Assembly (NCBI GenBank): GCA_050485485.1
Contig: JBJHBM010000002.1
Location: 1 to 64,000 of the forward strand
Direction of reading: 5' to 3'
Source of the DNA: WHSO01 sp050485485
GTDB taxonomy: Bacteria; Pseudomonadota; Alphaproteobacteria; SMXQ01
Length of the DNA: 64,000 nt
In this document: positions 32,107 to 41,918 of the stretch, piece after piece
How positions within the stretch are numbered: position 1 is the stretch's first letter
Layout: the number at the start of each line of letters is the position of its first letter
Program-made: the position numbers and the translations under genes
The notes under the pieces: generated by a model
The model's database searches: none
What the model was told of the DNA's origin: nothing
Seen by the model: only the letters and a program-made list of their open reading frames with translations

Positions 32107-32121
32107 GCCGAGGACCGACCC

Positions 32122-32484
32122 ATGGCACGCGTCAAGAGGGGCGTCACCACCCACGCCCGCCACAAGAAGATCCTGGACCTGGCCTCCGGCTACCGGGGCC
32201 GCGCCAGCACCTGCTACCGCGTCGCGATCGAGAAGGTCGAGAAGGGCCTGCGCTACGCCTACCGCGACCGCCGCAACAAGAAGCGCGAGTTCCGCGCGCT
32301 CTGGATCCAGCGCATCAACGCCGGCGCCCGCGACAACGGCCTCACCTATTCGCAGCTGATGAACGGCATCAAGCTCTCGGGCATCGCGCTCGACCGCAAG
32401 GTGCTGGCCGACATCGCCGCGCGCGATCCGCAGTCGTTTACGGCCATCGTGGAACAGGCCCGCGCGGCGCTCAAGGCCGCCTGA
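32122..32484 (+). CDS. rplT: 50S ribosomal protein L20
   Basis: 120 residues, beginning MARVKRGVTTHARHKKILDL with RAL WIQRINAGAR and the C-terminal rRNA-binding domain. Full length for bL20. In other bacteria L20 represses rpmI-rplT by binding the leader mRNA; no specific L20 site was identified here. Confidence 0.97.
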   Translation: MARVKRGVTTHARHKKILDLASGYRGRASTCYRVAIEKVEKGLRYAYRDRRNKKREFRALWIQRINAGARDNGLTYSQLMNGIKLSGIALDRKVLADIAARDPQSFTAIVEQARAALKAA

Positions 32485-32511
32485 GCGGGCCCCCGGGGCC
32501 CCGACCGCCGC

Positions 32512-32543
32512 AAAGGGGCCGTCTCATCGGCCCCTTTTTCTTT
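32512..32543 (+). terminator. Intrinsic terminator after rplT
   Basis: AAAGGGGCCG pairs perfectly with CGGCCCCTTT (10 bp, loop TCTCAT) and is followed by TTCTTT. It separates the ribosomal protein genes from pheST and is the best intrinsic terminator in the window. Confidence 0.9.
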
Positions 32544-32620
32544 GGGGCCAAGTGTCCTAAGAAGGGCGCCCCGAACGCATCGGGGCGCACGCGGAAACGG
32601 TAGGGAGAGCGACAGACGCC

Positions 32621-33697
32621 ATGGCCGACGCCGACCAGCTCAGGAGCGCGATCCTCGACCAGATCGCGGCCGCCGCGACGCCCGAGGCGCTGGAGGCGGC
32701 GCGGGTCGCGGCGCTCGGGCGCAAGGGCGTGCTCACCGAGGCGATGAAGGGGCTGGGCGCGCTCGGCCCCGAGGAGCGCCGCGCCGCCGGCCAGGCCCTC
32801 AACGCCGCCAAGGAGGCGGTCGCCACCGCGCTCGAAGCCCGCAAGGCGGCGCTCGACGCCGCCGCGCTCGACGCCCGCCTCGCCGCCGAGCGCGTGGACG
32901 TGACCCTGCCCGCCCGCCCCGCGCGCGACGGCCGCGTCCACCCGATCAGCCAGACCCTCGACGAGCTCACCGCGATCTTCGCCGACATGGGCTTCACGGT
33001 CGCGGAAGGCCCCGACATTGAGGACGACTTCCACAACTTTACCGCCCTCAACATCCCCGAATCGCACCCTGCGCGGCAGATGCACGACACCTTCTACCTG
33101 CCGCCCGCCCCCGATGGGCGCGCCATGCTGCTGCGCACCCACACCTCGCCGGTGCAGATCCGCACCATGATGTCGCGCCCGGCGCCGCACCGCATCATCG
33201 CGCCGGGGCGCACCTACCGCTGCGATTCGGACATGACCCACACCCCGATGTTCCACCAGATCGAGGGGCTGGTGATCGACCGCGCCACCCACATGGGCCA
33301 CCTCAAGGGCTGCCTCGAGGACTTCTGCCGGGCCTATTTCGAGGTGGATGATCTGCCGCTGCGCTTCCGCCCCAGCTACTTCCCGTTCACCGAGCCCTCC
33401 TGCGAGGTGGACATCGGCTGCGCGCGCGGGGGCGGCGAGCTGCGCATCGGCGAGGGCGAGGACTGGCTCGAGATCCTCGGCGCCGGCATGGTCCATCCCA
33501 ACGTGCTGGCCAACTGCGGCCTCGACCCGGAGGAGTGGCAGGGCTTCGCCTTCGGCATGGGGGTGGAGCGCGTCGCCATGCTGAAGTACGGCATCCCCGA
33601 CCTCCGCACCTTCTTCGAGAGCGACGTGCGCTGGCTGCGCCACTACGGCTTTGCCTGCCTCGACCAGCCATCGCTCGCCCGGGGGCTCGCGCGATGA
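32621..33697 (+). CDS. pheS: Phenylalanyl-tRNA synthetase alpha subunit
   Basis: 358 residues. An N-terminal coiled coil (about 1-90) precedes the class II catalytic core with HPISQTLDELTAIFADMGF, LLRTHTSPVQIRTM, RTYRCDSDMTHTPMFHQIEG and the C-terminal GFAFGMGVERVAMLKYGI. Together with PheT it charges tRNA-Phe as a heterotetramer. Its stop overlaps the pheT start as ATGA. Confidence 0.97.
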   Translation: MADADQLRSAILDQIAAAATPEALEAARVAALGRKGVLTEAMKGLGALGPEERRAAGQALNAAKEAVATALEARKAALDAAALDARLAAERVDVTLPARPARDGRVHPISQTLDELTAIFADMGFTVAEGPDIEDDFHNFTALNIPESHPARQMHDTFYLPPAPDGRAMLLRTHTSPVQIRTMMSRPAPHRIIAPGRTYRCDSDMTHTPMFHQIEGLVIDRATHMGHLKGCLEDFCRAYFEVDDLPLRFRPSYFPFTEPSCEVDIGCARGGGELRIGEGEDWLEILGAGMVHPNVLANCGLDPEEWQGFAFGMGVERVAMLKYGIPDLRTFFESDVRWLRHYGFACLDQPSLARGLAR

Positions 33698-36096
33698 AGC
33701 TCACGCCCGCCTGGCTCACCCGCCATCTCGACACCTCCGCTCCGGTCGCGGAGATCGCCGACGCGCTCACCGGCCTCGGTCTCGAGGTCGAGGCGGTGGT
33801 GGACCGCGCCCGCGCGCTCGCGCCCTTCACGGTGGCGGAGATCGTGTCGGCCGCGCCGCACCCGGACGCCGACAAGCTCAAGGTCTGCGAGGTGGACACC
33901 GGCGCCGGCACGGTGCAGGTGGTGTGCGGCGCGCCCAACGCGCGCGCTGGGCTCAAGGGCGTGTTCGCGGCTCCCGGCACCCATATCCCGGGCCTCGGCG
34001 TCACGCTGAAGCCGGTGAAGATCCGGGGCGTCGAATCGGCCGGCATGATGTGCTCGGCGCGCGAGCTGGAGCTCGGCGACGACCACGCCGGCATCATCGA
34101 GCTCGCCCCGGACGCGGTTCCCGGCCGCCCGGCGGCGGAGGCGCTCGGCCTGGACCAGCCGGTGATCGACGTCGCCGTGACCCCCAACCGCGCCGACTGC
34201 CTCGGCGTGCGCGGCATCGCGCGCGACCTCGCCGCGCGCGGCCTCGGGCGCCTCAGGCCGCTGGAGGGGACGCCGGTCAAGGGCGCCTTCGCGAGCCCCA
34301 TCGGCATCGCCCTCGACTTCCCGGCAGACGACGTCGCCTGCCCGCACTTCATCGGCCGCTACATCCGCGGCGTGCGCAACGTCGAGAGCCCCCCCTGGCT
34401 CCGCAGGCTGCTCGCCGACGTGGGGCTGCGGCCGATCTCGGCGCTGGTGGACATCACCAACTTCCTGCTGCTCGACCGCTGCCGCCCGCTCCACGTGTTC
34501 GACGCCGACACCATCGCCGGCGGCCTCACGGTGCGCTTCTCGCGCGCGGGCGAGACGCTGGCCGCGCTCGACGGGCGCACCTACGACCTCGGCGCGGGCG
34601 CGGTCGTGATCGCGGACCAGGACGGCGTGCTGTCGCTCGGTGGCATCATGGGCGGCGAGTCCTCCGGCTGCACCGAGGGCACCGTCAACGTGCTGCTGGA
34701 ATCGGCCTGGTTCGAGCCGCGCGCCATCGCCGCGGCCGGGCGGCGCCTCGGCATCGAATCGGACGCGCGCTACCGCTTCGAGCGCGGCGTGGACCCGGCC
34801 TCGGCCGTGGATGGGATCGAAGCCGCGACCCGCCTCATCCTCGACATCTGCGGCGGCGAGGCGTCGGAGCTGACGGTCGCGGGCGCCGCGCCCGCGCGCG
34901 AGACGGCGGTGCGCTTCGCGCCCGGCGAGATCGCCCGGCGCGGCGGCGTCCAGATGCCGGAGGCGCGCGCCGTCGAGATACTGACCGCGCTCGGCTTCTC
35001 GGCGCGCCCGGCGCAGGGCGGTCTCGAGGTGCGCGTGCCCTCGTGGCGCGCCGACGTCGCCATCCCCGCCGACCTGGTGGAGGAGGTGCTGCGCGTCGAG
35101 GGTTACGGCGCGATCCCCTCGGTCTCCCTCGACCGGCCGGGCGGGCTCGCCAAGCCCGCCGAGACCCCGCGCCAGCGCCGCCGCCCGCTCGCCAAGCGCG
35201 CCCTCGCCGCGCGCGGGATGCTCGAATGCGTCACCTTTTCGTTCGTGGGGGAGCGGGAGGCGCGCCTGTTCGGCGGCGGCGCCCCCGCGTTGCGCCTCCT
35301 CAACCCGATCTCGTCGGAGCTCACCGATCTCAGGCCCTCGATCCTGCCGGCCCTGGTCGCGGCGGCCGGGCGCAACGCCGCGCGCGGGCTCGGCGACTGC
35401 GCGCTCTACGAGGTCGGCCCCGCCTTCGCCGACGCCACCCCCGCCGGCCAGTCGCTGGTCGCGGGCGGGGTGCGCGCGGGCCACGCCGGGCCGCGCCACT
35501 GGGCGGCGCCGCGGCGCCCGGTGGACGCCTTCGACGCCAAGGCCGACGCGCTCGCCTGCCTCGCCGAATGCGGCGCGCCGGTGGCCTCGCTCCAGACCGT
35601 GGCGGAGGCGCCCGCCTGGTACCATCCCGGGCGCTCGGGCACGCTCCGCCTCGGCCCCCGGACGGTGCTCGCCGCCTTCGGCGAGCTGCACCCGCGCGTG
35701 CTCGCGGAGATGGACGCGGCCGGCCCGATGGTCGGCTTCGAGGTCCGTCTCGACGCCGTCCCCGAGCCCAAGGACCGGGGCGGGCGCGCCCGGCCGGCCC
35801 TCGACCCGTCGCCGTTCCAGGCGGTGGAGCGCGACTTCGCCTTCGTGGTGGACGAGGGCACGGCGGCGGAGGCGCTGCTGCGCGCGGTGCGCGGCGCCGA
35901 CAAGGCGCTGGTGGCGGATGCGACGGTGTTCGACGTCTATCGCGGCAAGGGCGTGCCCGACGGCAAGGTCTCGCTCGCGGTCGCGGTCACGCTCCAGCCC
36001 ACCGCGGCGACCCTCACCGAGGCCGAGATCGAGGCGGTCGCCGGGAAGATCGTCGCCGCCGCGGCGAAGGCCGTCGGTGCCACGCTCAGGACCTGA
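33694..36096 (+). CDS. pheT: Phenylalanyl-tRNA synthetase beta subunit
   Basis: 800 residues from the ATG at 33694. Domains in order: B1/EMAP-like tRNA-binding (about 40-150), B3/B4 editing domain, B5 (VTPNRADCLGVRGIARDLA is in the early part), catalytic-like core, and C-terminal FDX-ACB anticodon domain (DPSPFQAVERDFAFVVDEG to the end). It forms the alpha2-beta2 enzyme with PheS and hydrolyses mischarged Tyr-tRNA-Phe. The first residues MKLTPAWLTRHLDTSAPVAE match the family start. Confidence 0.96.
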   Translation: MKLTPAWLTRHLDTSAPVAEIADALTGLGLEVEAVVDRARALAPFTVAEIVSAAPHPDADKLKVCEVDTGAGTVQVVCGAPNARAGLKGVFAAPGTHIPGLGVTLKPVKIRGVESAGMMCSARELELGDDHAGIIELAPDAVPGRPAAEALGLDQPVIDVAVTPNRADCLGVRGIARDLAARGLGRLRPLEGTPVKGAFASPIGIALDFPADDVACPHFIGRYIRGVRNVESPPWLRRLLADVGLRPISALVDITNFLLLDRCRPLHVFDADTIAGGLTVRFSRAGETLAALDGRTYDLGAGAVVIADQDGVLSLGGIMGGESSGCTEGTVNVLLESAWFEPRAIAAAGRRLGIESDARYRFERGVDPASAVDGIEAATRLILDICGGEASELTVAGAAPARETAVRFAPGEIARRGGVQMPEARAVEILTALGFSARPAQGGLEVRVPSWRADVAIPADLVEEVLRVEGYGAIPSVSLDRPGGLAKPAETPRQRRRPLAKRALAARGMLECVTFSFVGEREARLFGGGAPALRLLNPISSELTDLRPSILPALVAAAGRNAARGLGDCALYEVGPAFADATPAGQSLVAGGVRAGHAGPRHWAAPRRPVDAFDAKADALACLAECGAPVASLQTVAEAPAWYHPGRSGTLRLGPRTVLAAFGELHPRVLAEMDAAGPMVGFEVRLDAVPEPKDRGGRARPALDPSPFQAVERDFAFVVDEGTAAEALLRAVRGADKALVADATVFDVYRGKGVPDGKVSLAVAVTLQPTAATLTEAEIEAVAGKIVAAAAKAVGATLRT

Positions 36097-36339
36097 GCCG
36101 CCCGGCCTGTCCACAACCTAGCTACGGCATGTTGCGTAGAGCCGCGACATCTCCAAAATCACAAAAAAATCACAGCGTTGCCCCGCCAATATCGCGGGCC
36201 GTCGGCAACAATTCCGGCAATTATTAAGTAAATCCAACACGGTCTCACAAGCTAGCGGGAGATCGTGCCGGTAAAATGGAATGGTTAGGTCGACGCAATA
36301 CGATCCATGACCGAAACCTTGCTCGGGGGAGACAATACG

Positions 36340-36762
36340 ATGCGCAAGATCCTTCGGATCGGTCTCATTCTATTCGCCGTTGTAAGCCTGCCGGGTTGTG
36401 CGGCAGTGGCTCTGACCGCAGGTGGGGTGGCCGGCAGCGCAGGCGTCAACCACACCCTCGGCGGCATCGTCTACAAGACGTTCAATGCGCCCGTGAAGGA
36501 CGTCCGGCAGGCGGCCATCAGAAGCCTCGGGGACATGGAGATCAAGGTCAACCAGGACGAAGTGGCGGATTTCGGGTGGCAGATTTTCGCCGAGGCGTAC
36601 AAGAGGACCATTGATATCCGACTCGAGCGCCTGACCCCATCCACGACCCGGATGCGTGTGGTCACCAGCGAAAATGCGTTCATCAAGGACGCGGCCACGA
36701 GCACCGAGATCATTCTCCAGACATCCAGGTGGGTCGAAAGTGCCCACGCGCAGGTCCGTTGA
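36340..36762 (+). CDS. DUF3568-like lipoprotein
   Basis: 140 residues from the ATG at 36340 (a GGGGGAG element lies upstream; an ATG at 36307 is possible). The N-terminus MRKILRIGLILFAVVSLPGC is a lipoprotein signal with lipobox LPGC. The mature part (TFNAPVKDVRQAAIRSLGDM, TIDIRLERLTPSTTRMRVVT) resembles DUF3568, small envelope lipoproteins of unknown role. Codon use and GC are visibly lower than in the neighbouring pheT. Confidence 0.75.
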   Translation: MRKILRIGLILFAVVSLPGCAAVALTAGGVAGSAGVNHTLGGIVYKTFNAPVKDVRQAAIRSLGDMEIKVNQDEVADFGWQIFAEAYKRTIDIRLERLTPSTTRMRVVTSENAFIKDAATSTEIILQTSRWVESAHAQVR

Positions 36763-36787
36763 TCGAACAATGCGAAGGAGGTTCGTC

Positions 36788-37423
36788 ATGCCACGGATTC
36801 TCTTTGGACTTCTCGCCGCTCTCGCCCTCGCAGCGGGAGGAGGCGCAAAGGCTCAGGATGCGGGCCCGGGGGGGTATGAGGCCCTCTCGCCGGGCAACCA
36901 GATGATCGTGGATTCCATTCATGGCACCCTATCGCCCGATAGCACCCTGACCAAGGACGACATCGCTACCATGAGGGACGGCACCGGCTGGGGCAATGCC
37001 TACAACCAGCTTTACCAGGAAGGGCAGGTGACCGAACGCAACCTTGGCCAGGCAATCAAGCAGCACCTTGGCGCGGGCCCCGTGAAAGCGGAGAGTGCGC
37101 CGACCGACGGTGCTGCTGCGCCGACCGCGACGGGCGATGCCGCGGCAAGCTCTGCCGCTAACCTGCCCCCGGGCAGGGCCGGGACTGTCTCCGGGCGCGG
37201 GGCGGCCAAGGGGCATGGCGGCGACATCACCGTCACGACCGGGGCCGGGGCGAGCGTCGCTGTCGGGCGCGGGGCGGCCGTGAATGCTGGGGGCGGCGGC
37301 TCCGGCGCCGACGCCAAAATCAATGCCGGGGGTGGCGCGGGAGGGACCCAGAACCCGGCGGGTATTACCCGTGGTGCGGGCGGCCAGGGCCAGGGTCACG
37401 GCTCCGGCGGTCGTGGCCGTTGA
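36788..37423 (+). CDS. Exported Gly/Ala-rich protein of unknown function
   Basis: 211 residues from the ATG at 36788, chosen for its near-perfect ribosome site GAAGGAGG six bases upstream; an ATG at 36770 lacks one. Signal peptide MPRILFGLLAALALAAGGGA ending at AKAQ. A short globular segment (ALSPGNQMIVDSIHGTL, then LTKDDIATMRDGTGWGNAYN and QVTERNLGQAIKQHL) recurs in hypothetical proteins of soil bacteria. The last 130 residues are low-complexity Gly/Ala/Thr, ending GQGQGHGSGGRGR. It lies 25 bases after the lipoprotein gene and is probably co-transcribed. Confidence 0.7.
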   Translation: MPRILFGLLAALALAAGGGAKAQDAGPGGYEALSPGNQMIVDSIHGTLSPDSTLTKDDIATMRDGTGWGNAYNQLYQEGQVTERNLGQAIKQHLGAGPVKAESAPTDGAAAPTATGDAAASSAANLPPGRAGTVSGRGAAKGHGGDITVTTGAGASVAVGRGAAVNAGGGGSGADAKINAGGGAGGTQNPAGITRGAGGQGQGHGSGGRGR

Positions 37424-37451
37424 CCGGGTACTTTGAACGTTTGGGTCGACA

Positions 37452-37479
37452 CCATGCCCCGGCCTCGGCCGGGGCATGG
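37452..37479. terminator. Bidirectional hairpin between convergent genes
   Basis: CCATGCCCCGGCC and GGCCGGGGCATGG are perfect 13-bp complements around two bases. It lies between the exported-protein gene (plus) and the RND permease (minus) and probably terminates both, though no U tract is seen. Confidence 0.6.
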
Positions 37480-37549
37480 CACATGGGGTGAACCGCTCAC
37501 GATCATCCAGCGACCCAATGACCGACCGCGGGAGGCCGGGAAGGGCGCG

Positions 37550-40500
37550 CTACTCCGCCGGCCGGGGGGCTTCCTCGGGCGGGGCCTCGATGTGCCGGCG
37601 CGGGCCGGACCACTGGGCGACCAGCGAGTAGGCCGTCGGCACCACGAACAGCGTGAACAGGGTGCCGAACAGGAGCCCGCCGACGATGGTCCAGCCGATC
37701 GCCTGGCGGCCCTCGGCGCCGGCCCCCGTGGCGACGGCGAGCGGCACCGCGCCCAGCACCATCGCCCCGGTGGTCATCAGGATCGGGCGCAGGCGCAGCC
37801 GCGAGGCCTCCTTGACCGCCGCCATCACGTCGAGGCCGCGATCGCGCAGCTGGTTCGAGAACTCGACGATCAGGATACCGTGCTTGGTGATGAGGCCGAT
37901 CAGCGTGATCAGCCCGATCTGGCTGTAGACGTTGAGCGAGCCCCCCGTGAGGTTGAGCGCGAGCAGCGCGCCGGTCATGGAAAGCGGCACCGACAGCATG
38001 ATCACGAGCGGGTCGGTGAAACTCTCGAACTGGGCCGCCAGCACTAGGTAGATGAAGGCGAGCGCCAGCAGGAAGGCGATCAGTAGCGTGTCGCCCGATT
38101 CGCGGAACTCGCGCGATTCTCCCGCGTAGTCGATCTGGGCGTCAGCGGTCATCACCTCGCGCGCGGCCTCGGTCAGCGCCTGCAGGCCGTCGCCCAGCGT
38201 GTAGCCCGGGTTGAGCGTCGCGGTGACTGTGGCGGCGCGCAGCTTGTTGAAGTGGTTGAGCTCGCGCGGCGCCACCGTCTCGCGCACGTCCACGAAGGTC
38301 GCGAGCGGCACCATGCTCCCGTCCGCGAGCGGCAGGTAGATGCGCTGCAGGTCGTCGGGCGTGCTGCGTCCTGAGGGCGGCATCTGGACGATCACGTCGT
38401 ACTGCTTGCCCTCGCGCTTGAAGCGCGTGACCTGGCGCCCGCCCACCATGGTCTCGAGCGCGCGGCCGATGACGTCCACCTCCAGCCCCGCGGTGGCGGC
38501 CTTGTCGCGGTTGACCGTGATCCGGAGCTCCGGCTTGTTGAGCTTGAGGTCGGAATCGAGGTTGGAGAGGCCGGGATAGTCCGCCATGCGCACGAACAGC
38601 CGGTCCACCATCGCCTGCAGCTCGTCGTAGGTGCCGGTGGTCTGCAGCACGAACTGCACCGGGGTCGCGGTCGGGCGCTGGCCGAGCGACGGCGGGTTGA
38701 CCGCGAAGGCGAGCGAGCCGGTGACGCCGAACATCTGCGGCGAGATGGCGGCGACGATGTCCTCGGCCTTGCGGTCGCGGTTCTCCCACGCGCGCAGCAG
38801 CGAGAACGAGATGCCCTGGTTCACCACCGGGAAGCCGACCACCATGAAGTAGCGTTCCACTTCCGGCACCTGGGCGAGGATGCCTTCGATCTGGCGGGCG
38901 TAGCGGTCGGTGTAGTCGAGCGAGGAGCCTTCCGGCGAGATCTGGACCGCGATCACGTAGCCGCGGTCCTCGATCGGGGTCAACTCATTGGGCAGGTTTT
39001 GGAACAGGGCGGCGCCGGCGGCGCCGATCAGCACCACCGCCGCCGCCACCCAGGCGCGCGCGCCGAGCGTGCGCGCGAGCAGCCGGTCGTAGCCCGCCGT
39101 GAGGGCCGTCATCCAGCCCTCGATGGCGCGGTAGACCCGGCCGTGGCGCTCCGTGTGGCGCAGCAGCTTTGAGCACATCATGGGCGAGAGCGTGAGGGCG
39201 ACGAAGCCCGACACCAGCACCGCGCCCGCCAGCGTCAGCGCGAACTCGACGAACAGGCGCCCGGTGCGGCCTTCGATCGCCGCCATCGGCGCGTAGACCG
39301 CCGCCAGAGTCAGGGTCATTGCGACGATGGCGAAGGCGATCTCGCGCGAGCCCCTGAAGGCGGCCCGCACCGGGTCCATCCCCGATTCGACGTGGCGGTG
39401 GATGTTCTCCAGCATCACGATGGCGTCGTCCACGACGAGGCCGATGGCGAGCACCATGGACAGCAGCGTCAGCGTGTTGAGCGAGAATCCCATCAGCGCC
39501 ATCAGGGCGAAGGCGCCCACCAGCGATACCGGGATCGTCACCAGCGGCACCAGGGTCGCGCGCAGGGAGCGCAGGAAGAAGAAGATCACCAGGATGACGA
39601 GGACGATGGCCTCGCCGATGGTCCAATAGACGTTGTCGATCGAGCGGGCGATGAAGACCGAGGTGTCGTAGGCGATCTCGACGGTCATGCCGGGCGGCAG
39701 GGCGTTCAGCACGTCGGGCAGCGCCGCGCGCACGCCGCGCGAGACGTCGAGCGGGTTGGCGGTGGACTGCTTGATGACGCCGAGCGCCACCGCGTTCTCG
39801 CCGCGGTAGCGGGCGCGCACGCGCTCGTCCTCGGGGCCGAGCTCGATACGGGCCACGTCGCCGAGGCGCACCAGGGCGGTGCCGGTGTCGCGCAGGACGA
39901 TGTGGGCGAACTCGTCCTCGGTGCGCAGGTCGGTCTCGTTGACGACCGTGAACTCGCGCGCCGGGCTCTCGATGCGGCCGGCCGGGATCTCCACGTTCTG
40001 CTCGCGCAGGGCGTTCTCCACGTCGGCGGGCGCGATGCCGTAGGCGGCCATGCGCGCGGGATCGAGCCAGACGCGCATGGAGTAGCGCCGTTCGCCGAAG
40101 ATGCGGACGTTGGCGACGCCGTCCACGTTCTGCAGCCGGTCGCGCACGATGCGGTCGGCGAAGTCCGTCACCTCCATCGCCGAGAAGCGGTCGGAGGAGA
40201 AGGCGAGGTAGATGATCGGCTCGGCGTCGGCCTCGACCTTGGAGACGACCGGCTCGTCGATGTCGTCGGGCAGCATCGCGCGCACCCGCGCCACGCGGTC
40301 GCGCACGTCGTTGGCGGCGAACTCCACGTCGCGCGAGAGCCGGAAGGTGATGGTGATCTGGCTGGTCTCGGGCCGCGAGATCGAGGTCATGAAGTTGATG
40401 CCCTCGATGCCCGCGAGCGAATCCTCGAGCGGCTGGGTGACGCGGCTCTCGATGATCTCAGCCGAGGCCCCGCGGTAGGTGGTCTCGACCGTCACCACGG

Positions 40501-40627
40501 GCTCGTCGATGCGCGGGTATTCGCGCACCGAGAGCCGGTCGTAGGCGATGGCGCCCACCAGCAGCACCACGAGATTGAGAACGGTCGCGAAGACCGGCTT
40601 GCGGATGCAGAGGTCGGAAATCTTCAC
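37550..40627 (-). CDS. RND efflux permease (AcrB/MexB-type inner-membrane pump)
   Basis: 1025 residues, full length with 12 predicted membrane segments in two halves. It begins MKISDLCIRKPVFATVLNLV. The TM4 proton-relay aspartates are in AIGLVVDDAIVMLENIHRH, and the second half has LVLAAQFESFTDPLVIMLSV and the TM11 segment LIGLITKHGILIVEFSNQLR. It exports drugs or other toxic compounds in exchange for protons; substrate unknown. It follows its adaptor gene by 21 bases. No TolC-type outer-membrane gene is in the window. Confidence 0.92.
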   Translation of the reverse strand: MKISDLCIRKPVFATVLNLVVLLVGAIAYDRLSVREYPRIDEPVVTVETTYRGASAEIIESRVTQPLEDSLAGIEGINFMTSISRPETSQITITFRLSRDVEFAANDVRDRVARVRAMLPDDIDEPVVSKVEADAEPIIYLAFSSDRFSAMEVTDFADRIVRDRLQNVDGVANVRIFGERRYSMRVWLDPARMAAYGIAPADVENALREQNVEIPAGRIESPAREFTVVNETDLRTEDEFAHIVLRDTGTALVRLGDVARIELGPEDERVRARYRGENAVALGVIKQSTANPLDVSRGVRAALPDVLNALPPGMTVEIAYDTSVFIARSIDNVYWTIGEAIVLVILVIFFFLRSLRATLVPLVTIPVSLVGAFALMALMGFSLNTLTLLSMVLAIGLVVDDAIVMLENIHRHVESGMDPVRAAFRGSREIAFAIVAMTLTLAAVYAPMAAIEGRTGRLFVEFALTLAGAVLVSGFVALTLSPMMCSKLLRHTERHGRVYRAIEGWMTALTAGYDRLLARTLGARAWVAAAVVLIGAAGAALFQNLPNELTPIEDRGYVIAVQISPEGSSLDYTDRYARQIEGILAQVPEVERYFMVVGFPVVNQGISFSLLRAWENRDRKAEDIVAAISPQMFGVTGSLAFAVNPPSLGQRPTATPVQFVLQTTGTYDELQAMVDRLFVRMADYPGLSNLDSDLKLNKPELRITVNRDKAATAGLEVDVIGRALETMVGGRQVTRFKREGKQYDVIVQMPPSGRSTPDDLQRIYLPLADGSMVPLATFVDVRETVAPRELNHFNKLRAATVTATLNPGYTLGDGLQALTEAAREVMTADAQIDYAGESREFRESGDTLLIAFLLALAFIYLVLAAQFESFTDPLVIMLSVPLSMTGALLALNLTGGSLNVYSQIGLITLIGLITKHGILIVEFSNQLRDRGLDVMAAVKEASRLRLRPILMTTGAMVLGAVPLAVATGAGAEGRQAIGWTIVGGLLFGTLFTLFVVPTAYSLVAQWSGPRRHIEAPPEEAPRPAE

Positions 40628-40648
40628 CGGATCACCCGTGCCCCGCCG

Positions 40649-41761
40649 TCACGGCGCGCCCGCGGCGCCGTTCCCGCCGGAAGGGGCGCCATCCTTGGCG
40701 CCGCCGGGCGGGATCACCGTCACCGGCATGCCGTCGCGCAGCTTGATCTGCCCGGCCGTGACCACCCGGTCGCCGGGGGAGAGCCCCTCGACGATCTGGA
40801 CCGCACCCGGGCGGCGCTCGCCGGTGCGGACCTTGGCCATGGCCGCCTGGCCGTTCACCACCCGGAACACGAAGCGGTCGTTGCCGACCGGCACGATCGC
40901 CTCCTCGGGTACCAGCAGCGCGTTCTCGAGGCGCGCCACCACCAGGCCGATGCGCGCGAACAGGCCGGGGCGCAGCGCGCCGTCGGCGTTGTCCACATGG
41001 GCACGGATCGCGATGGAGCGCCCGCGCGCGTCGATCAGCGGGTCGATGGCGTGGACCCTGCCCTCGAACCCGCGGCCCGGGAACGCATCCACGGAGATGG
41101 TGACGACCTGGCCCTCGGCGACCTCGGGCAGCGCCATCTCGGGCACCGCGAAGTCCACCTTGAGCACGTCGATCTTCTCGAGGTTGACCACGTCCTGGCC
41201 GACGGTGACGTAGTCGCCGGGGCTCACCTGGCGCAGCCCCACGATCCCGGCGAAGGGCGCGCGCACCTGGGTCTTGGAGAGCTGGGCCTCGGCCACCGCG
41301 ACGCGGGCCTCGTCCACGCGCATGTTGGCGAGCGCCTGGTCGCGCGCCTGGGCGCTGCCGACCTTCTGCTGGAACAGTTCGGCGGCGCGCGCGTGGTTGG
41401 CGCGGCTGAGCTGGAGGCTGGCGCGCGCCTCGGCGAGCTGAGCGCGCAGGATCGAACCGTCGAGCGTGAACAACGAGTCGCCCGCCGCCACGCTCTGGCC
41501 TTCGCGGAAGGCGATGGTCTCGATGCGCCCTGCGATCTCGGGGCGCACCACGACGCTCTCGATGGAGCGCAGTGTGCCGACCGCGGGCAGCGTGCGGGCC
41601 AGGGTCTCGACCCGGACCTCGGCGGCCTCGACCGGCATGGCGAAGCCGCCCGGCCCGCCCTTCGCACCGCCGGGGCCGCCTCCGGGCCCGCCCTCGAGGA
41701 ACAGGAAATAGGCGCCGGCCGCGACGGCGGCGGCAAGTACTGCGGCGATAACGTATCTCAT
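40649..41761 (-). CDS. RND efflux periplasmic adaptor subunit
   Basis: 370 residues. A single N-terminal anchor (YVIAAVLAAAVAAGAYFLFL) and a Gly/Pro-rich linker precede the membrane-fusion body: barrel-sandwich half with GRIETIAFREGQSVAAGDSLF, an alpha-helical hairpin (about 105-165), the second lipoyl half RAPFAGIVGLRQVSPGDYV, and the beta-barrel. It links the permease to an outer-membrane channel. It forms a two-gene unit with the permease downstream. Confidence 0.92.
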   Translation of the reverse strand: MRYVIAAVLAAAVAAGAYFLFLEGGPGGGPGGAKGGPGGFAMPVEAAEVRVETLARTLPAVGTLRSIESVVVRPEIAGRIETIAFREGQSVAAGDSLFTLDGSILRAQLAEARASLQLSRANHARAAELFQQKVGSAQARDQALANMRVDEARVAVAEAQLSKTQVRAPFAGIVGLRQVSPGDYVTVGQDVVNLEKIDVLKVDFAVPEMALPEVAEGQVVTISVDAFPGRGFEGRVHAIDPLIDARGRSIAIRAHVDNADGALRPGLFARIGLVVARLENALLVPEEAIVPVGNDRFVFRVVNGQAAMAKVRTGERRPGAVQIVEGLSPGDRVVTAGQIKLRDGMPVTVIPPGGAKDGAPSGGNGAAGAP

Positions 41762-41918
41762 GACGGCCGGACCGGGGTCGTGGAACGCGGGGGGCGGCGC
41801 AGTCTAGCAGTTCGGGCGCGGCATTATAAGGCCGAACCAGCCTCCCGTTGCGCGGCGGGCCGAGACCACCTATGTTCACCCCGCCTCCGCCCTCTATGAC
41901 ATTCGGACGACGCCCACG

